The notes below the pieces were generated by a model. That model was not told the DNA's origin. It searched no databases and saw nothing but the letters and a program-made list of their open reading frames with translations. From NCBI GenBank assembly GCA_963664635.1, contig OY761542.1, positions 4,898,001 through 4,962,000 of the forward strand: a DNA stretch of 64,000 bases. Reading direction: 5' to 3'. Both the position numbers and the translations under genes were made by a program. Positions 8,313-16,954 of the stretch are shown here, in pieces; the first letter of the stretch is position 1, and each line of letters starts with the position of its first letter. The stretch is from VXNE01 sp963664635 (GTDB taxonomy: Bacteria; Pseudomonadota; Gammaproteobacteria; Pseudomonadales; Azotimanducaceae).

Positions 8313-8900
8313 CTACACGACGATATCGACCTCGGCGGTGACTTCGCCGTCGCCGGCCGGGACGAGGCTCGCAGTCTGGAGCGTGACAGCCTTCGGTGAA
8401 CGCGCCTGGCCGCCGGGGCCGCCGAGTTCCGCGAAGTAGATCTGGCTGGTGAGCAACTCGTCCCCGTCGGACCACACCTTGTAGTGGACGTGCTCCGCCG
8501 GCCGCATCGCCGAGCTTCCCGGAACGTACGTGCGAAACCGGAAGGTGCCCGCCTCGTCCGTCACCGCCTCCCCCCAATAGAGGAACTCCTCCATCAGGCG
8601 GTCCTGCCCCCGGTGGCGGGGATGCTTGTACCGGCCTTCCGGGTCCGCGTGCCAGATGTCCACCAGGACGCCCGCATGCGGGGCGCCATCCGGTGTGAGC
8701 ACGCGACCGCCGAGGTGCAGGACATCGGCACGGGGGACGTCGGCGATCAGGTCGTTCGTGCGATTGCGCGGGCCGCGCGGGTAGAAGGGTCCCGTGTAGT
8801 CGCGCGGCGTCTTCGGAAGCTGTCCCGCGAGCGCGAGGGGCGTCGCTCCCGCAAGGACGCCTGTCGCCACGGCGAAGCGAACCAGATTGCGTCGGTTCAT
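8313..8900 (-). CDS. Exported intradiol ring-cleavage dioxygenase-like protein
   Basis: A 195-residue protein with a twin-arginine style leader (MNRRNLVRF, then a hydrophobic alanine-rich segment ending LALAG). The rest matches the protocatechuate/catechol 1,2-dioxygenase fold: a GPFYPRGPRNR segment, VLVDIWHADPEGRY, and the paired histidines of RPAEHVHYKV that bind the non-haem iron. The tyrosine of GRYKH is a candidate axial ligand. The usual G-P-Y-P tyrosine just before the histidines is replaced by VPGSSAM, so catalysis on catechols is uncertain. Similar exported proteins are common but poorly characterised. It is convergent with the RHH gene and co-oriented with the acyl-CoA dehydrogenases. 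Confidence 0.8.
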   Translation of the reverse strand: MNRRNLVRFAVATGVLAGATPLALAGQLPKTPRDYTGPFYPRGPRNRTNDLIADVPRADVLHLGGRVLTPDGAPHAGVLVDIWHADPEGRYKHPRHRGQDRLMEEFLYWGEAVTDEAGTFRFRTYVPGSSAMRPAEHVHYKVWSDGDELLTSQIYFAELGGPGGQARSPKAVTLQTASLVPAGDGEVTAEVDIVV

Positions 8901-8969
8901 GGCGTCTTGCCTCCGGTGTCCACTATACGCGGGGCCGCGGCCATTCCGTCGCCGTGGCTCGACAAGCTC

Positions 8970-10121
8970 CTACGCAGCCATCTCCCGCGTCCCGTCGACG
9001 ATCTCCTCGGCCAGCAGCGCCCTGTGGTGCCTGGCGTCGCCGAGCAGCACGTGGCCGTGCATCTGGCGCTTGAAGAAGAGGTGCACGTGACACTCCCACG
9101 TGAAGCCGATGCCGCCGTGGAACTGGACGGCGCGGCTCGCCCCGGACACCGCCATGTCGCTCGCCGCCGCTTTCGCCATGCGCGCGAACCGCAGCGCCCG
9201 TTCAGGTTCGTGGTCCACCGCGCAGGCCGCGTTGTAGGTCAGTGACCTCGCCGCGTCCACGTCCAGCATGCAGTTCACGAGCGGATGCTTGATCGCCTGG
9301 AAGAAGCCGAGCGGGCGGTCGAACTGCGTGCGGGTCCTCGCATATTCGACGGTGGTCTGCAGCAGCCACTCCGCCGCACCCACCATGTCCGCCGCGGCGG
9401 TGCAGAGCATCGCGGGCATCCCGTCCGCGACCGCGGCGTCCCCGTGCCCGGGAGGCGCGACCTCGACGGCATCCACCTCTTCGAACATCAGCGTTGCCTG
9501 GTCGCGCGTCAGGTCCACGATCGCGTCCGGAGCGACTTCGAGCCCCCGGGCGCCGATGTCCACCAGGTACAGCCCGCAGCCGTCCGCGTGCCGTGCCCGC
9601 ACCAGGAACCGGTCGGCCTTCCGCGCCTCCTGCACGAACGCGGCTGCTCCGGATAACCGCCCATTCACGCACGTCACGTCGGTGCTGCCGTTCCCGAAAT
9701 CGCCGCGCCCGTCGTGCATGGCGAGGCTCGTCGCGGTGCCCGCCGCGATGTCGCGCAGGGCATTGCGGGCTGCCTCCGTGCCGCACGCCTGCAGGACGAA
9801 AGTCGCGTGGAACGTGCTCAGGAGCGGCGACGGGAAGCCCGCCCTGCCCACTTCCTCCGCCAACGCGACCGCCGCGACCAGCGGCATGCCGACGCCGCCC
9901 TCGCTCTCGGGAACGCAGACCGCCGGCCAGCCGAGCTCCACGAGCTGCGCCCAGTGGCCGGGATCCCACGCCGCCGTGTTCGGTCGATGGAGGCCGCTTT
10001 CCGCCGCGACCAGGGTATGCAGCTTGTCCGGCGTGTAGTGGTCCTCGAAGAACTTGCGCGCCGCATCGCGCAGCATGGTCTCGTCCTCGCCGAAGCCGAA
10101 GTTCCCGGGCTGTTCCGACAT
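8970..10121 (-). CDS. Acyl-CoA dehydrogenase (second of a pair)
   Basis: A 383-residue flavoprotein of the acyl-CoA dehydrogenase superfamily. The N-terminal helical domain includes MLRDAARKFFEDHY, the central part carries the beta domain, and the C-terminus has the FAD/dimer motif RAVQFHGGIGFTWE. The start is the ATG with complement at 10119-10121, preceded by GGGGAAGGGTG; an upstream in-frame start would run into the neighbouring gene. It lies 13 bases downstream of the other acyl-CoA dehydrogenase. Such adjacent pairs often form heteromeric enzymes for sterol side-chain or other bulky acyl-CoA substrates, so a heterotetramer is a reasonable inference. Confidence 0.87.
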   Translation of the reverse strand: MSEQPGNFGFGEDETMLRDAARKFFEDHYTPDKLHTLVAAESGLHRPNTAAWDPGHWAQLVELGWPAVCVPESEGGVGMPLVAAVALAEEVGRAGFPSPLLSTFHATFVLQACGTEAARNALRDIAAGTATSLAMHDGRGDFGNGSTDVTCVNGRLSGAAAFVQEARKADRFLVRARHADGCGLYLVDIGARGLEVAPDAIVDLTRDQATLMFEEVDAVEVAPPGHGDAAVADGMPAMLCTAAADMVGAAEWLLQTTVEYARTRTQFDRPLGFFQAIKHPLVNCMLDVDAARSLTYNAACAVDHEPERALRFARMAKAAASDMAVSGASRAVQFHGGIGFTWECHVHLFFKRQMHGHVLLGDARHHRALLAEEIVDGTREMAA

Positions 10122-10134
10122 CACCCTTCCCCCG

Positions 10135-11412
10135 CTACTTCGACTTCGCGAGGCCGAGCACCCGCTCGCCCAGGATGTTGCGCTGGATCTCGCTCGTGCC
10201 GGCCGCGATCGTTCCACCAAAACTGTTCATGTACGCCAGCGGGTAAAGCCCGCCCGCGGGCGCGTTTTCGTCGGTCACGTGCAGGGTGCTGCGCATGCCT
10301 TCGATCTGGTAGGAGAGCGCGCCGATGTCCTGGGTCAGCTCGGAGCCGACGAGCTTCGACTGCAATGGCAATCGGGCGGGATGATCGGTGAGCGCCGCCA
10401 CCCTGCCCCGGCGGGCGGTCTGCTTCTCCGCCTCCTCGCGGATGAGCAGTTGCACCAGTTCGTCGCGGATCGTCGGATCGTCGGCCGCCGTCCCGGCCCC
10501 CCGGGGCTGACTCCGGGCCAGGCCGATGAGCGAGGCGACGCTCGAGGTCCTGACGCTGCTGTCGTCCTCGAGCGGCATGCCGCCGGACGACGGGTTGACC
10601 AGCGCCGCGGCGCCCCGCTCGTGGGTGAGCGTGGTCATCGCGACCTTCCAGCCTGCGCCGACCGCCCCGAGGCGATACCGGTCCGGCACGACGAGATCCT
10701 CGAACAGCACCTCGTTGAAGCCGGTCTCGCCGGTCATCTTGATGAGCGGCCGGACCGTCACGCCGTTGCCCAGCGCCGCCTTGATCGGGACGACGAAGTA
10801 CGAGAGACCGCCGTACTTGTCCGACCGGTCCGTGCGGCAGAGCAGGATCATCCAGTCCGCGAAGTGGGCGAGGGACGTCCAGACCTTGTGGCCGTTGACG
10901 ATCCAGTGGTCGCCGTCGCGCCGCGCGAACGTCTGCTGGTTCGCGAGATCCGACCCGGCGCCCGGCTCGCTGAAGCCCTGGCACCAGATGTGGTCTGCCG
11001 AGAGCAACGGCGGCAGCAGTTCGCGCTTCACCTCCTCGTTGCCGTGGAAGAGGATGGTCGGCCCGGCCATCCCCATGCCGACGATGTTGACGAGGTAGGG
11101 CGTCTTCGCCGCGTGCATCTCGTCGTTCGCGATGACCTGGCAGTCCGTCCGGCCTCCTCCGCCGTACGCGGCGGGGTAGTCGCAGCCCACGAGGCCCGCG
11201 TCGTACGCGGACTTCTGCCAGCCCTGAAGCCACTCGACCGCCTTCAGATCGTCGAGCAGGAGTTGCGAGAGGGGAAGCGGTACGGGCGGGCGGCCGGGGT
11301 GGTTGTTCGCCAGCCATTCCCGGCAGTAGGCGCGGAACTCCTGTCGTTCGGGGTTTTCGGAACTGGGTGTCGCCACGGTATGCGCTCGAGGCTGCTGGTC
11401 GCCGACCCTCAT
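10135..11412 (-). CDS. Acyl-CoA dehydrogenase (first of a pair)
   Basis: A 425-residue acyl-CoA dehydrogenase. It shows the FAD-contact segment WCQGFSEPGAGSDLA, the middle beta-domain sequence WIVNGHKVWTSLAHFADW, and the C-terminal GGTIAAGTSEIQRNILGERVLGL. The start is ambiguous: the ATG at 11412 lies about 12 bases after a tatagc -10-like sequence on this strand and would be nearly leaderless. A GTG at 11376 also fits the domain edge, and neither has a clear Shine-Dalgarno. It probably forms a transcription unit and possibly a heteromer with the dehydrogenase at 8970-10121. Its promoter overlaps the direct repeats shared with the divergent Fic gene. Confidence 0.87.
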   Translation of the reverse strand: MRVGDQQPRAHTVATPSSENPERQEFRAYCREWLANNHPGRPPVPLPLSQLLLDDLKAVEWLQGWQKSAYDAGLVGCDYPAAYGGGGRTDCQVIANDEMHAAKTPYLVNIVGMGMAGPTILFHGNEEVKRELLPPLLSADHIWCQGFSEPGAGSDLANQQTFARRDGDHWIVNGHKVWTSLAHFADWMILLCRTDRSDKYGGLSYFVVPIKAALGNGVTVRPLIKMTGETGFNEVLFEDLVVPDRYRLGAVGAGWKVAMTTLTHERGAAALVNPSSGGMPLEDDSSVRTSSVASLIGLARSQPRGAGTAADDPTIRDELVQLLIREEAEKQTARRGRVAALTDHPARLPLQSKLVGSELTQDIGALSYQIEGMRSTLHVTDENAPAGGLYPLAYMNSFGGTIAAGTSEIQRNILGERVLGLAKSK

Positions 11413-11424
11413 TGTACGCGCAGG

Positions 11425-11481
11425 GCTATACTTGCGCATACAGTACGTTTGTTGCGTGTTTCGGCGCTATACTTGCGCATA
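11425..11481. promoter_or_regulatory. Two 16-bp direct repeats in a divergent promoter region (operator candidate)
   Basis: The sequence gctatacttgcgcata occurs perfectly at 11425-11440 and again at 11466-11481, a 41-bp period (about four helical turns). Each copy contains tatact, a -10-like hexamer for the plus strand, and tatagc for the minus strand. The repeats lie between the Fic-type gene, which has an N-terminal winged helix, and the divergent acyl-CoA dehydrogenases. Binding by the Fic protein is inference. Confidence 0.5.
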
Positions 11482-11513
11482 AACACATAAACGCAACTTA
11501 GGGGTCGCGCCAC

Positions 11514-12917
11514 GTGCCACGGCAAATTCCCGAAGACAGCCTTCAGGCGATCATCGAGGCGGCTCGACGGCATCCCGATGGGGTCACGGCGGGGGAGGTA
11601 GCGAGCTCATTGCCTGCCGACCTGCCGCGCCGCACCCTCCAGTACCGGCTCAAGGCCCTGGTGGACGACGGGCGCCTGCTCATGACGGGGTCCGGCCGCT
11701 GGGCACGGTATCGGTTGCCGCCGGTCATCGCCGCGTCGGTTTCGCCGGTGTCCTTCGAACTCTCGACTGGCGCTGCGACCGGCACCGTGATGCCGCCGCT
11801 GTCGGACTTGGGCACAGACATCCGCCAGTACGTCCGCCGGCCGGAGCAGGCCCGCAGCCCCGTGGGCTACGATGACGCCTTCCTCGATTCCTACCGGCCC
11901 AACGAGTCCTTCTATCTCTCCCAGGAAGAGCGCGCTCGGCTGCGCGAGGACGGTACGCTAGACTGGGCCGATCAGCCCGCCGGCGCTTATGCCAGGAACC
12001 TGCTGAGCAGGGTCCTGGTCCCCCTGTCCTGGAACTCGAGCCGTCTCGAGGGCAACACCTATTCGCTGCTCGAGACGCATCGCCTGATCGAGGCCGGGGA
12101 AGAGGGGGACGGGAGAGACCGCCGGGAAGCGCAGATGATCCTCAACCACAAGGACGCCATCGAGTTCCTCGTGGAAGCCGCGGAGGACATCGGCTTCAAC
12201 CGTTACACGCTGCTCAACCTGCACGCGGCGCTTGCGGACGGGCTGCTCGACAATCCACGGGCCCCCGGGCGCCTGCGGCGGGGGCCCGTGGGCATCGGCG
12301 GGTCAGTGTTCCACCCCCTGGAGGTACCGCAACGCATCGAGGAACGATTCGACCGGGTCCTCGTCACCGCGGGACGTATCGAAGACCCGTTCGAGCAGGC
12401 CCTGTTCGCGATGGTCCAGTTGCCCTACCTGCAGCCGTTTGACGACGTCAACAAACGTGTATCGCGGCTCGCGGCAAACATCCCGCTGATCCGGGCGAAC
12501 CTGTCGCCCCTGTCCTTCGACGACGTGCCCCGTGACCTCTACACCGAAGCCATCCTGGGCGTCTACGAACTCAAGCGTACGGAACTCCTCCGGGATGTCT
12601 TTATCTGGGCTTACCGCCGCTCCGCGGCCCTCTACGGCGCCGTCCGCCAGTCGCTCGGCGAGCCCGATCCGTTTCGGACGCGGCACCGGGAGGCGTTGCG
12701 CGAGTTGGTGGGCGCCGTGGTTCGCGAATGCATGGACAAGCGGCGGGCCGGCGCCCACGTCCGGGATTGGGCAGAAAGGCAGATCGACGAACCGGAACGC
12801 GCCCGGTTCCGTGAGATCGCCGAGGCGGAACTGCTGGGCCTGCACGCCGGGAATTTCGCGCGCTACCGGATATCCCCATCCGAATTCGACGCCTGGGAAA
12901 AGGTCTGGGGTGACTGA
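11514..12917 (+). CDS. Fic-family protein with N-terminal helix-turn-helix
   Basis: A 467-residue protein. Residues 1-70 form a winged-helix-like segment (SLQAIIEAARRHPDGVTAGEV, then RRTLQYRLKALVDDGRLL). A Fic fold follows, including SRLEGNTYSLLETHRLIEAG, a sequence resembling the inhibitory/N-terminal part of Fic proteins. The core motif at residues 307-318 reads QPFDDVNKRVSR. The canonical form is HPFxxGNGRxxR, so the catalytic histidine is glutamine and GNGR is VNKR. AMPylation is therefore doubtful; a DNA-binding regulator is an alternative. The start is a GTG preceded by AGGGG. Its promoter region carries the paired 16-bp repeats. It converges on the nitroreductase gene. Confidence 0.8.
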   Translation: MPRQIPEDSLQAIIEAARRHPDGVTAGEVASSLPADLPRRTLQYRLKALVDDGRLLMTGSGRWARYRLPPVIAASVSPVSFELSTGAATGTVMPPLSDLGTDIRQYVRRPEQARSPVGYDDAFLDSYRPNESFYLSQEERARLREDGTLDWADQPAGAYARNLLSRVLVPLSWNSSRLEGNTYSLLETHRLIEAGEEGDGRDRREAQMILNHKDAIEFLVEAAEDIGFNRYTLLNLHAALADGLLDNPRAPGRLRRGPVGIGGSVFHPLEVPQRIEERFDRVLVTAGRIEDPFEQALFAMVQLPYLQPFDDVNKRVSRLAANIPLIRANLSPLSFDDVPRDLYTEAILGVYELKRTELLRDVFIWAYRRSAALYGAVRQSLGEPDPFRTRHREALRELVGAVVRECMDKRRAGAHVRDWAERQIDEPERARFREIAEAELLGLHAGNFARYRISPSEFDAWEKVWGD

Positions 12918-12943
12918 TCGCGCGGCGTCGTGCGAACGATCAG
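12914..12943. terminator. Inverted repeat spanning two convergent stop codons
   Basis: The arms ctgatcg (12914-12920) and cgatcag (12937-12943) are exact complements and contain the stop codons of the Fic gene and the nitroreductase gene. It could act as a bidirectional end structure, but there is no T-tract. Confidence 0.35.
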
Positions 12944-13608
12944 CCCGCGTCGAAGGTTGCTCCGTCGAATCCGTCGACGGTGGCAAAGGCCTCGACAGGT
13001 CTTCGCCTGAGGCGCGTCAGTTGCCGGACGGGGTGGCCGATCGGGACCATCGCCGCGAGGGCATGGTTGTCCGGGATGCCGAACAGCGTCTTCGCCTGCG
13101 CTTCCTGCGCCACCAGGAACGTCGTCAGCACTCCGCCGAGCCCCTCGTTGCGGGCGGCGAGCAGAATGTTCCAGACGAAGGGGTAGATCGAGGCGCCGGG
13201 AACCACGCCAATGCGCGGCAGGTCCTGGTCCATGGCGGCGACCACGGACAGGTCGACCGTAACGAGCAGCAGCACGGGCGCGTGCACCAGGCTCTCGATG
13301 AACCCCGGCGGAATCCGCGTGGCCTCGACGGCGGCCTGGCCGACGCGCGCCGGCGCGACGACATTGAACGGGTTCGCACCGGCCCGGACCTCCGCGAGAT
13401 AGCGCTTGAACGTGGGTTCGATCAGCGGACCGAGGGCCGCGCGTTTCGCCGGGTCGCGCACCAGGATGACGTGCCAGCCCTGCCGGTTGCCGCCGCTCGG
13501 CGCGAACCGGGCGTTCTCCAGGACGCGGTGCAACACCTCATCCGGAACGGGCTCGCGCGTGAAGTCCCGGGCGGAGAACGCCGTTCTCATTGCTTCGTAG
13601 AGGTCCAT
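12940..13608 (-). CDS. Nitroreductase-family FMN oxidoreductase
   Basis: A 222-residue protein of the nitroreductase superfamily. The N-terminus has the FMN phosphate-binding pattern SARDFTREPV, and residues 30-48 read NARFAPSGGNRQGWHVILV, typical of the cofactor pocket. Near residue 160 is LAARNEGLGGVLTTF, the conserved glycine-rich second FMN contact. It should reduce quinones, nitro groups or activated alkenes with NAD(P)H as a homodimer; the physiological substrate is unknown. No strong Shine-Dalgarno precedes the ATG. The gene stands alone, convergent with the Fic gene and followed upstream by the TauD gene on the same strand. Confidence 0.87.
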   Translation of the reverse strand: MDLYEAMRTAFSARDFTREPVPDEVLHRVLENARFAPSGGNRQGWHVILVRDPAKRAALGPLIEPTFKRYLAEVRAGANPFNVVAPARVGQAAVEATRIPPGFIESLVHAPVLLLVTVDLSVVAAMDQDLPRIGVVPGASIYPFVWNILLAARNEGLGGVLTTFLVAQEAQAKTLFGIPDNHALAAMVPIGHPVRQLTRLRRRPVEAFATVDGFDGATFDAG

Positions 13609-13683
13609 GGCGGTTTTTTCGTCCGTGTTGACGGGGAAAGTGTAGCCGTCCGCCCGCGTTCTACCGAGTATTTCGGCGCGGGG

Positions 13684-14460
13684 CTACCGCCCGGTGTTCA
13701 CCATCACCCGATGCATGACGCGCGGATACGGCCTGTCGCGCACCACGTAGTGCTGGGTCTTCTCGTTGTCCCAGATGACGAGCATCCCGGCGCGCCAGGA
13801 AACCCGTAGCTGCAGTTCCGGAACCGCCGTCTGGCGGAACAGGTAGGTCAGCAGCACGTCGCTCTCATCCTCGCTCAGTTCGCGGATCCGGGTCGTGTAG
13901 AGCTGGTTGACGTAGAGCGACTTGACGCCCGTGTCCGGGTCCTCCATGACCACCGGGTGCACCACCGGCTCCGCGTCCGGCCTGGCCGCGCCCCAGCTGT
14001 TGAGCGCCGTCAGGGAGCCGAGGAACTCCCGCAGCGCCGGAGAGAGACGCCGGTAGGCGGCCTCCATGTCCGCGAACAGCGTGTCGCGGCCGAAAGGCGG
14101 GACGTCGATCGCCTGCAGGAACGTGTACCACTGGGTCTTCTCGCGCGGTGGACCGTCGGTGTGCCAACTGTCGCCGACGTCGACTCCGGTCGCGTATTCG
14201 CGCCCCGTGATCCGCTTCACGCCGACGTGGCCCGGCACGTCGCCCCAGATCGGGTGGGCGACCCGCTCGGCAGCGCCGAACTCCTCGGCGAAGGCGAGCA
14301 GTTCGTCGGGCCCCAGCGCCTCCTGGTCCGGCAGGACGAGCACGCGATGCTCGCGCAACGCGCACCTGACCTCGTCCACGACGGCGGACGCGCACCGGTT
14401 CAGTTCCGCACCGTCCAGCGACGCTCCCAGGGTTCCATTGAGCGGCTGCACGTTCAGCAT
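13684..14460 (-). CDS. TauD/TfdA-family Fe(II)/2-oxoglutarate dioxygenase
   Basis: A 258-residue enzyme with the TauD fold. The iron triad is visible as H-T-D in DSWHTDGPP (about residue 100) and the distal histidine in EKTQHYVVRD. The conserved arginine of PRVMHRVMV should bind 2-oxoglutarate. The start is set at the ATG with complement at 14458-14460 because GGGGGG lies just upstream; a longer in-frame start lacks such a site. Members hydroxylate taurine, aryloxyacetates and many other acids. The substrate here is not known. It lies downstream of the two selenoprotein genes on the same strand, with a 72-base gap. Confidence 0.87.
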   Translation of the reverse strand: MLNVQPLNGTLGASLDGAELNRCASAVVDEVRCALREHRVLVLPDQEALGPDELLAFAEEFGAAERVAHPIWGDVPGHVGVKRITGREYATGVDVGDSWHTDGPPREKTQWYTFLQAIDVPPFGRDTLFADMEAAYRRLSPALREFLGSLTALNSWGAARPDAEPVVHPVVMEDPDTGVKSLYVNQLYTTRIRELSEDESDVLLTYLFRQTAVPELQLRVSWRAGMLVIWDNEKTQHYVVRDRPYPRVMHRVMVNTGR

Positions 14461-14532
14461 GGCTCGCCCCCCTTGTTCAGATCCCAACTGCGCCACGCAA
14501 CATACGCGGTTGCGCGCGGGTCGGCCAGTCTG

Positions 14533-15648
14533 TCAGTCGCCTGGCGGGACACGCTGGAAGTGCCCGTGGTGCCGCACGACGGCGACGGCCCCCACCACCG
14601 CCCAGCCCAGGAAGGCGAGTGCGACCCATCCCCCGGGCAGCAACACGAAGGCGGCGATCCACGCCGCGACGAACAGCGCTATCCGCAGCAGGACCTGCCG
14701 CGGCTCCGCCGACGGCCGGTCGCCGGCGCGGGCGAGAGGAAACGTTTTCAGCCGCACGAACCAGCCGTGCGCCAGCAGCACGACGACGAACACCGGCCAT
14801 GGAGGATCGCGCCCGGCGAGCACCGGTGACTGGTCCAGTTCCGGTTCCGGCTCGTCGGCGGGAAGCTGCGACTGGATGCGCTTCCACACGTACGCCGGTT
14901 CCGGGCGGTGCCCGGCTCCGTTCAGGTTGTCGTGCGCGGGACGGCAGCGCCACCGGTAGAGAACACGGCCATCCCGTCCAAGCGCGAGGACACCAGGCTG
15001 GAAGTAGCCCTTCGGGTGGCTCACCCAGGGCCTCTGGCCCAGGTGTTCCAGGTGGTCGTTCGTGAAGAGTTCGAGATAACCCCGCTCCCCGCAGTCCCGA
15101 CTGATCTCGTGGTGCGGGTCGCCGATGCAGGGGAAGCCGGTCTCCCAGGCTTCCTGGGCCTCGGAGGCGAGCGTCTGCGGCTCGCTGGTTATGCCGAACA
15201 CTGCGCCTCCCGCGGCACGAATAGCCTCGAGCACCCCGGACTCCACGTAGCTCCGCAACTCGGAGCGGCAGGGGGGTCACCACAAGCCACGGTAGAAGAG
15301 CAGCAGGACGAACTCGTGCTTGCCCACCTGCCGCTCGAGCCAGTCGCGGCGCACGCCGGCGGGAGGATCGAGATGCGCGGGGATGGAGGACGAGCCCTCG
15401 TCTACCGCGCTGACCTCGAAGCCGTCCGGGCCGCCCGATACCCGCACCTGCCGGCGCTCGCAGAGGTCGCCGTCACAGAGCATCAGGCCGAGTTCGAGGG
15501 ACTCGGCCGCGGGAACGCGCGTGGCTCCGGCGACGTCCACCAGTCCCGTCAGCCTGAAGTGCGTGCCGCGGTCGCGGTTGATCCACGCCAACGCCGCGTC
15601 CGCCGCCGGCTGCAGTTCGGTCGGGATGTCCTCCAGGACGGATGACAC
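14533..15648 (-). CDS. Selenoprotein A: peroxiredoxin-like protein with in-frame TGA (U-P-P-C) and C-terminal membrane segments
   Basis: Two same-frame segments (15648-15280 and 15276-14533) are separated only by a TGA at 15279-15277. The junction reads FYRGLW-TGA-PPCRSEL, where peroxiredoxin/thioredoxin-fold proteins have FYRGxWCPxC, so the TGA falls at the reactive cysteine and is read as selenocysteine 124 of 371. The redoxin core continues with HPKGYFQPGVLALGRDGRVLY. Residues 1-105 form an extra domain with C58 and C63 (CDGDLC). Two or three hydrophobic segments end the protein, suggesting membrane anchoring. The GTG start follows AGGGGAG. A 6-bp hairpin starts 10 nt after the TGA. The paralogue at 15717-16841 has the same TGA. 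Role: probable thiol/selenol peroxidase or disulfide reductase. Confidence 0.85.
15250..15266 (-). promoter_or_regulatory. SECIS-like hairpin of selenoprotein A
   Basis: On the transcript, GCUCCG-AGUUG-CGGAGC forms a perfect 6-bp stem with a 5-nt loop having G at its second position. The loop starts 17 nt after the UGA (15279-15277). These features meet published criteria for bacterial selenocysteine insertion elements. The flanking CCCCC and GGGG could extend the stem. Confidence 0.7.
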
Positions 15649-15660
15649 GCGCGATCTCCC

Positions 15661-15711
15661 CTATCCGCGCCCCGAGGCTATCCGCGCCCCGAGGCCATCC
15701 GCGCCCCGGGG
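15661..15711. repeat. 17-bp tandem repeat, three copies, between selenoprotein genes
   Basis: Three head-to-tail copies of ctatccgcgccccgagg (third copy with two changes) fill almost the whole gap between the stop of selenoprotein B and the start of selenoprotein A. The GC-rich unit could affect transcript stability, but no function is visible. Confidence 0.85.
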
Positions 15712-15716
15712 AACCG

Positions 15717-16841
15717 TCAGTCGGCCGGCTCGCCGTGGGGCACGTGCTGGAATTGCCGGTGTATCTCGACGAGCCCCACCGACGCCACTGCCGCCCAGGC
15801 CGCGAGCGCCAGGGCGACCCAGCCGGCGGGCAGCACCAGGAAGGCCGCGAGCCAGCCGGCGGCGAACAGTCGCATCCGGCGAAACATCTTCGGAGCGTGC
15901 ACCGACGGCGCATCGCCCTCCCGAGCCAGCGGGAACGCCCGCGGGCGCAGGAACCAGCCGTGCGCGAGCAGTATTCCCTGGAACTCCGGCCAGGACAGGT
16001 CGCGGTGCCGGAACTCGGGCGTATCGTCGAGCTCCGCGTCGGGCCCGTCCTGCCCGAGCCGCGACTGGATCTCGGCCCAGGCGTACTCCGGCGTGGGCCG
16101 CTGCCCGGCGCCGTTCATGTTGCTGTTCGTCGGCCGGCAGCGCCATCGGTACAGGATGCGGCCCGTGCGGCTGACCGCCACCACTCCAGGCTGGAAGTAG
16201 CCCTTCGGATGGCTCGCCCAGGACCGCCGGCGCAGGTGGCCGTAGTCCTTGTTGGCGAACAGGTTGAGCCAGCCTCGGTCCCGGCATGCATCCTTGATCT
16301 CGTGATGGGGGTCGCCCACGCAGGGGAACCCGAGCGCCCAGGCATCGGAGGCTTCCGTCGCGAGGGTCTGCGGCTCGCTGGTGAGGCCGAACACCTCGCC
16401 GCCGGCCGCATGAATCGCATCGACGACTCCCGACTTCACGTAGCTCCGCAACTCGGAGCGGCAGGGGGGTCACCACAAGCCGCGGTAGTAAAGCAGGAGG
16501 ACGAACGCGTGCTTCTCAAGCTGCTGGTCGATCCATTCACGGCGGATGCCGACCGGCGGATCGAGGTGGGCTGGAATCTCCGAGTCCGCGGCATCCACCG
16601 CACTGACTTCGAACCCGTCTCGGCCAGCCCGGATCCGCACCTGCCGGCGCTGGCAGAGGTCGCCATCGCAGAGGACGAGGCCGAGTTCCATCGGCTCTCC
16701 GGTCTGACGTCCGAGGGCCTCCTCGGGATCGACGAGCCCGGTCAGCCGGAACTGCGCACCCTGTTCCGCGTTGACCCACGCCAACGCAGCGTCCGCGGCG
16801 GGCTGTAGCGCGCCAGGAATCTCCTCGACCACGCTTGGCAT
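15717..16841 (-). CDS. Selenoprotein B: paralogous peroxiredoxin-like protein with in-frame TGA (U-P-P-C)
   Basis: This 374-residue paralogue of selenoprotein A has the TGA at 16472-16470 at exactly the same residue (124). The junction reads YYRGLW-TGA-PPCRSELRSY. C58 and C63 (CDGDLC), the redoxin segment HPKGYFQPGVVAVSRTGRILY and the C-terminal hydrophobic segments are all conserved. Amino-acid similarity runs uninterrupted on both sides of the TGA, which argues against random nonsense mutations. The ATG with complement at 16839-16841 is chosen because it aligns with the start of A; its ribosome binding site is weak. It is probably cotranscribed with A (68-base gap). Duplication preceded divergence of the two copies. 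No selA, selB, selC or selD lies in the window. Confidence 0.85.
16443..16459 (-). promoter_or_regulatory. SECIS-like hairpin of selenoprotein B
   Basis: The same GCUCCG-AGUUG-CGGAGC stem-loop lies at the same distance after the TGA (16472-16470) as in selenoprotein A. Retention of identical bases here, while flanking codons have diverged, supports function as RNA. Confidence 0.7.
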
Positions 16842-16954
16842 ATCGAGCTTGGCATACTGACGGTTGTCGGTTGCCGAATTGGACAGCAGAAGCCTGTCGT
16901 TGTGCAATCCGCATCGCCACCACGCCACGACCATCCGAAGGAGCAGGAACAACC

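Noticed and set aside
14533..16841. Reading the two TGA-interrupted genes as pseudogenes or as four separate small genes
   Set aside because: Both paralogues have the stop at the same catalytic position, conserved sequence continues in frame, and an identical hairpin follows. Decay would not produce this.
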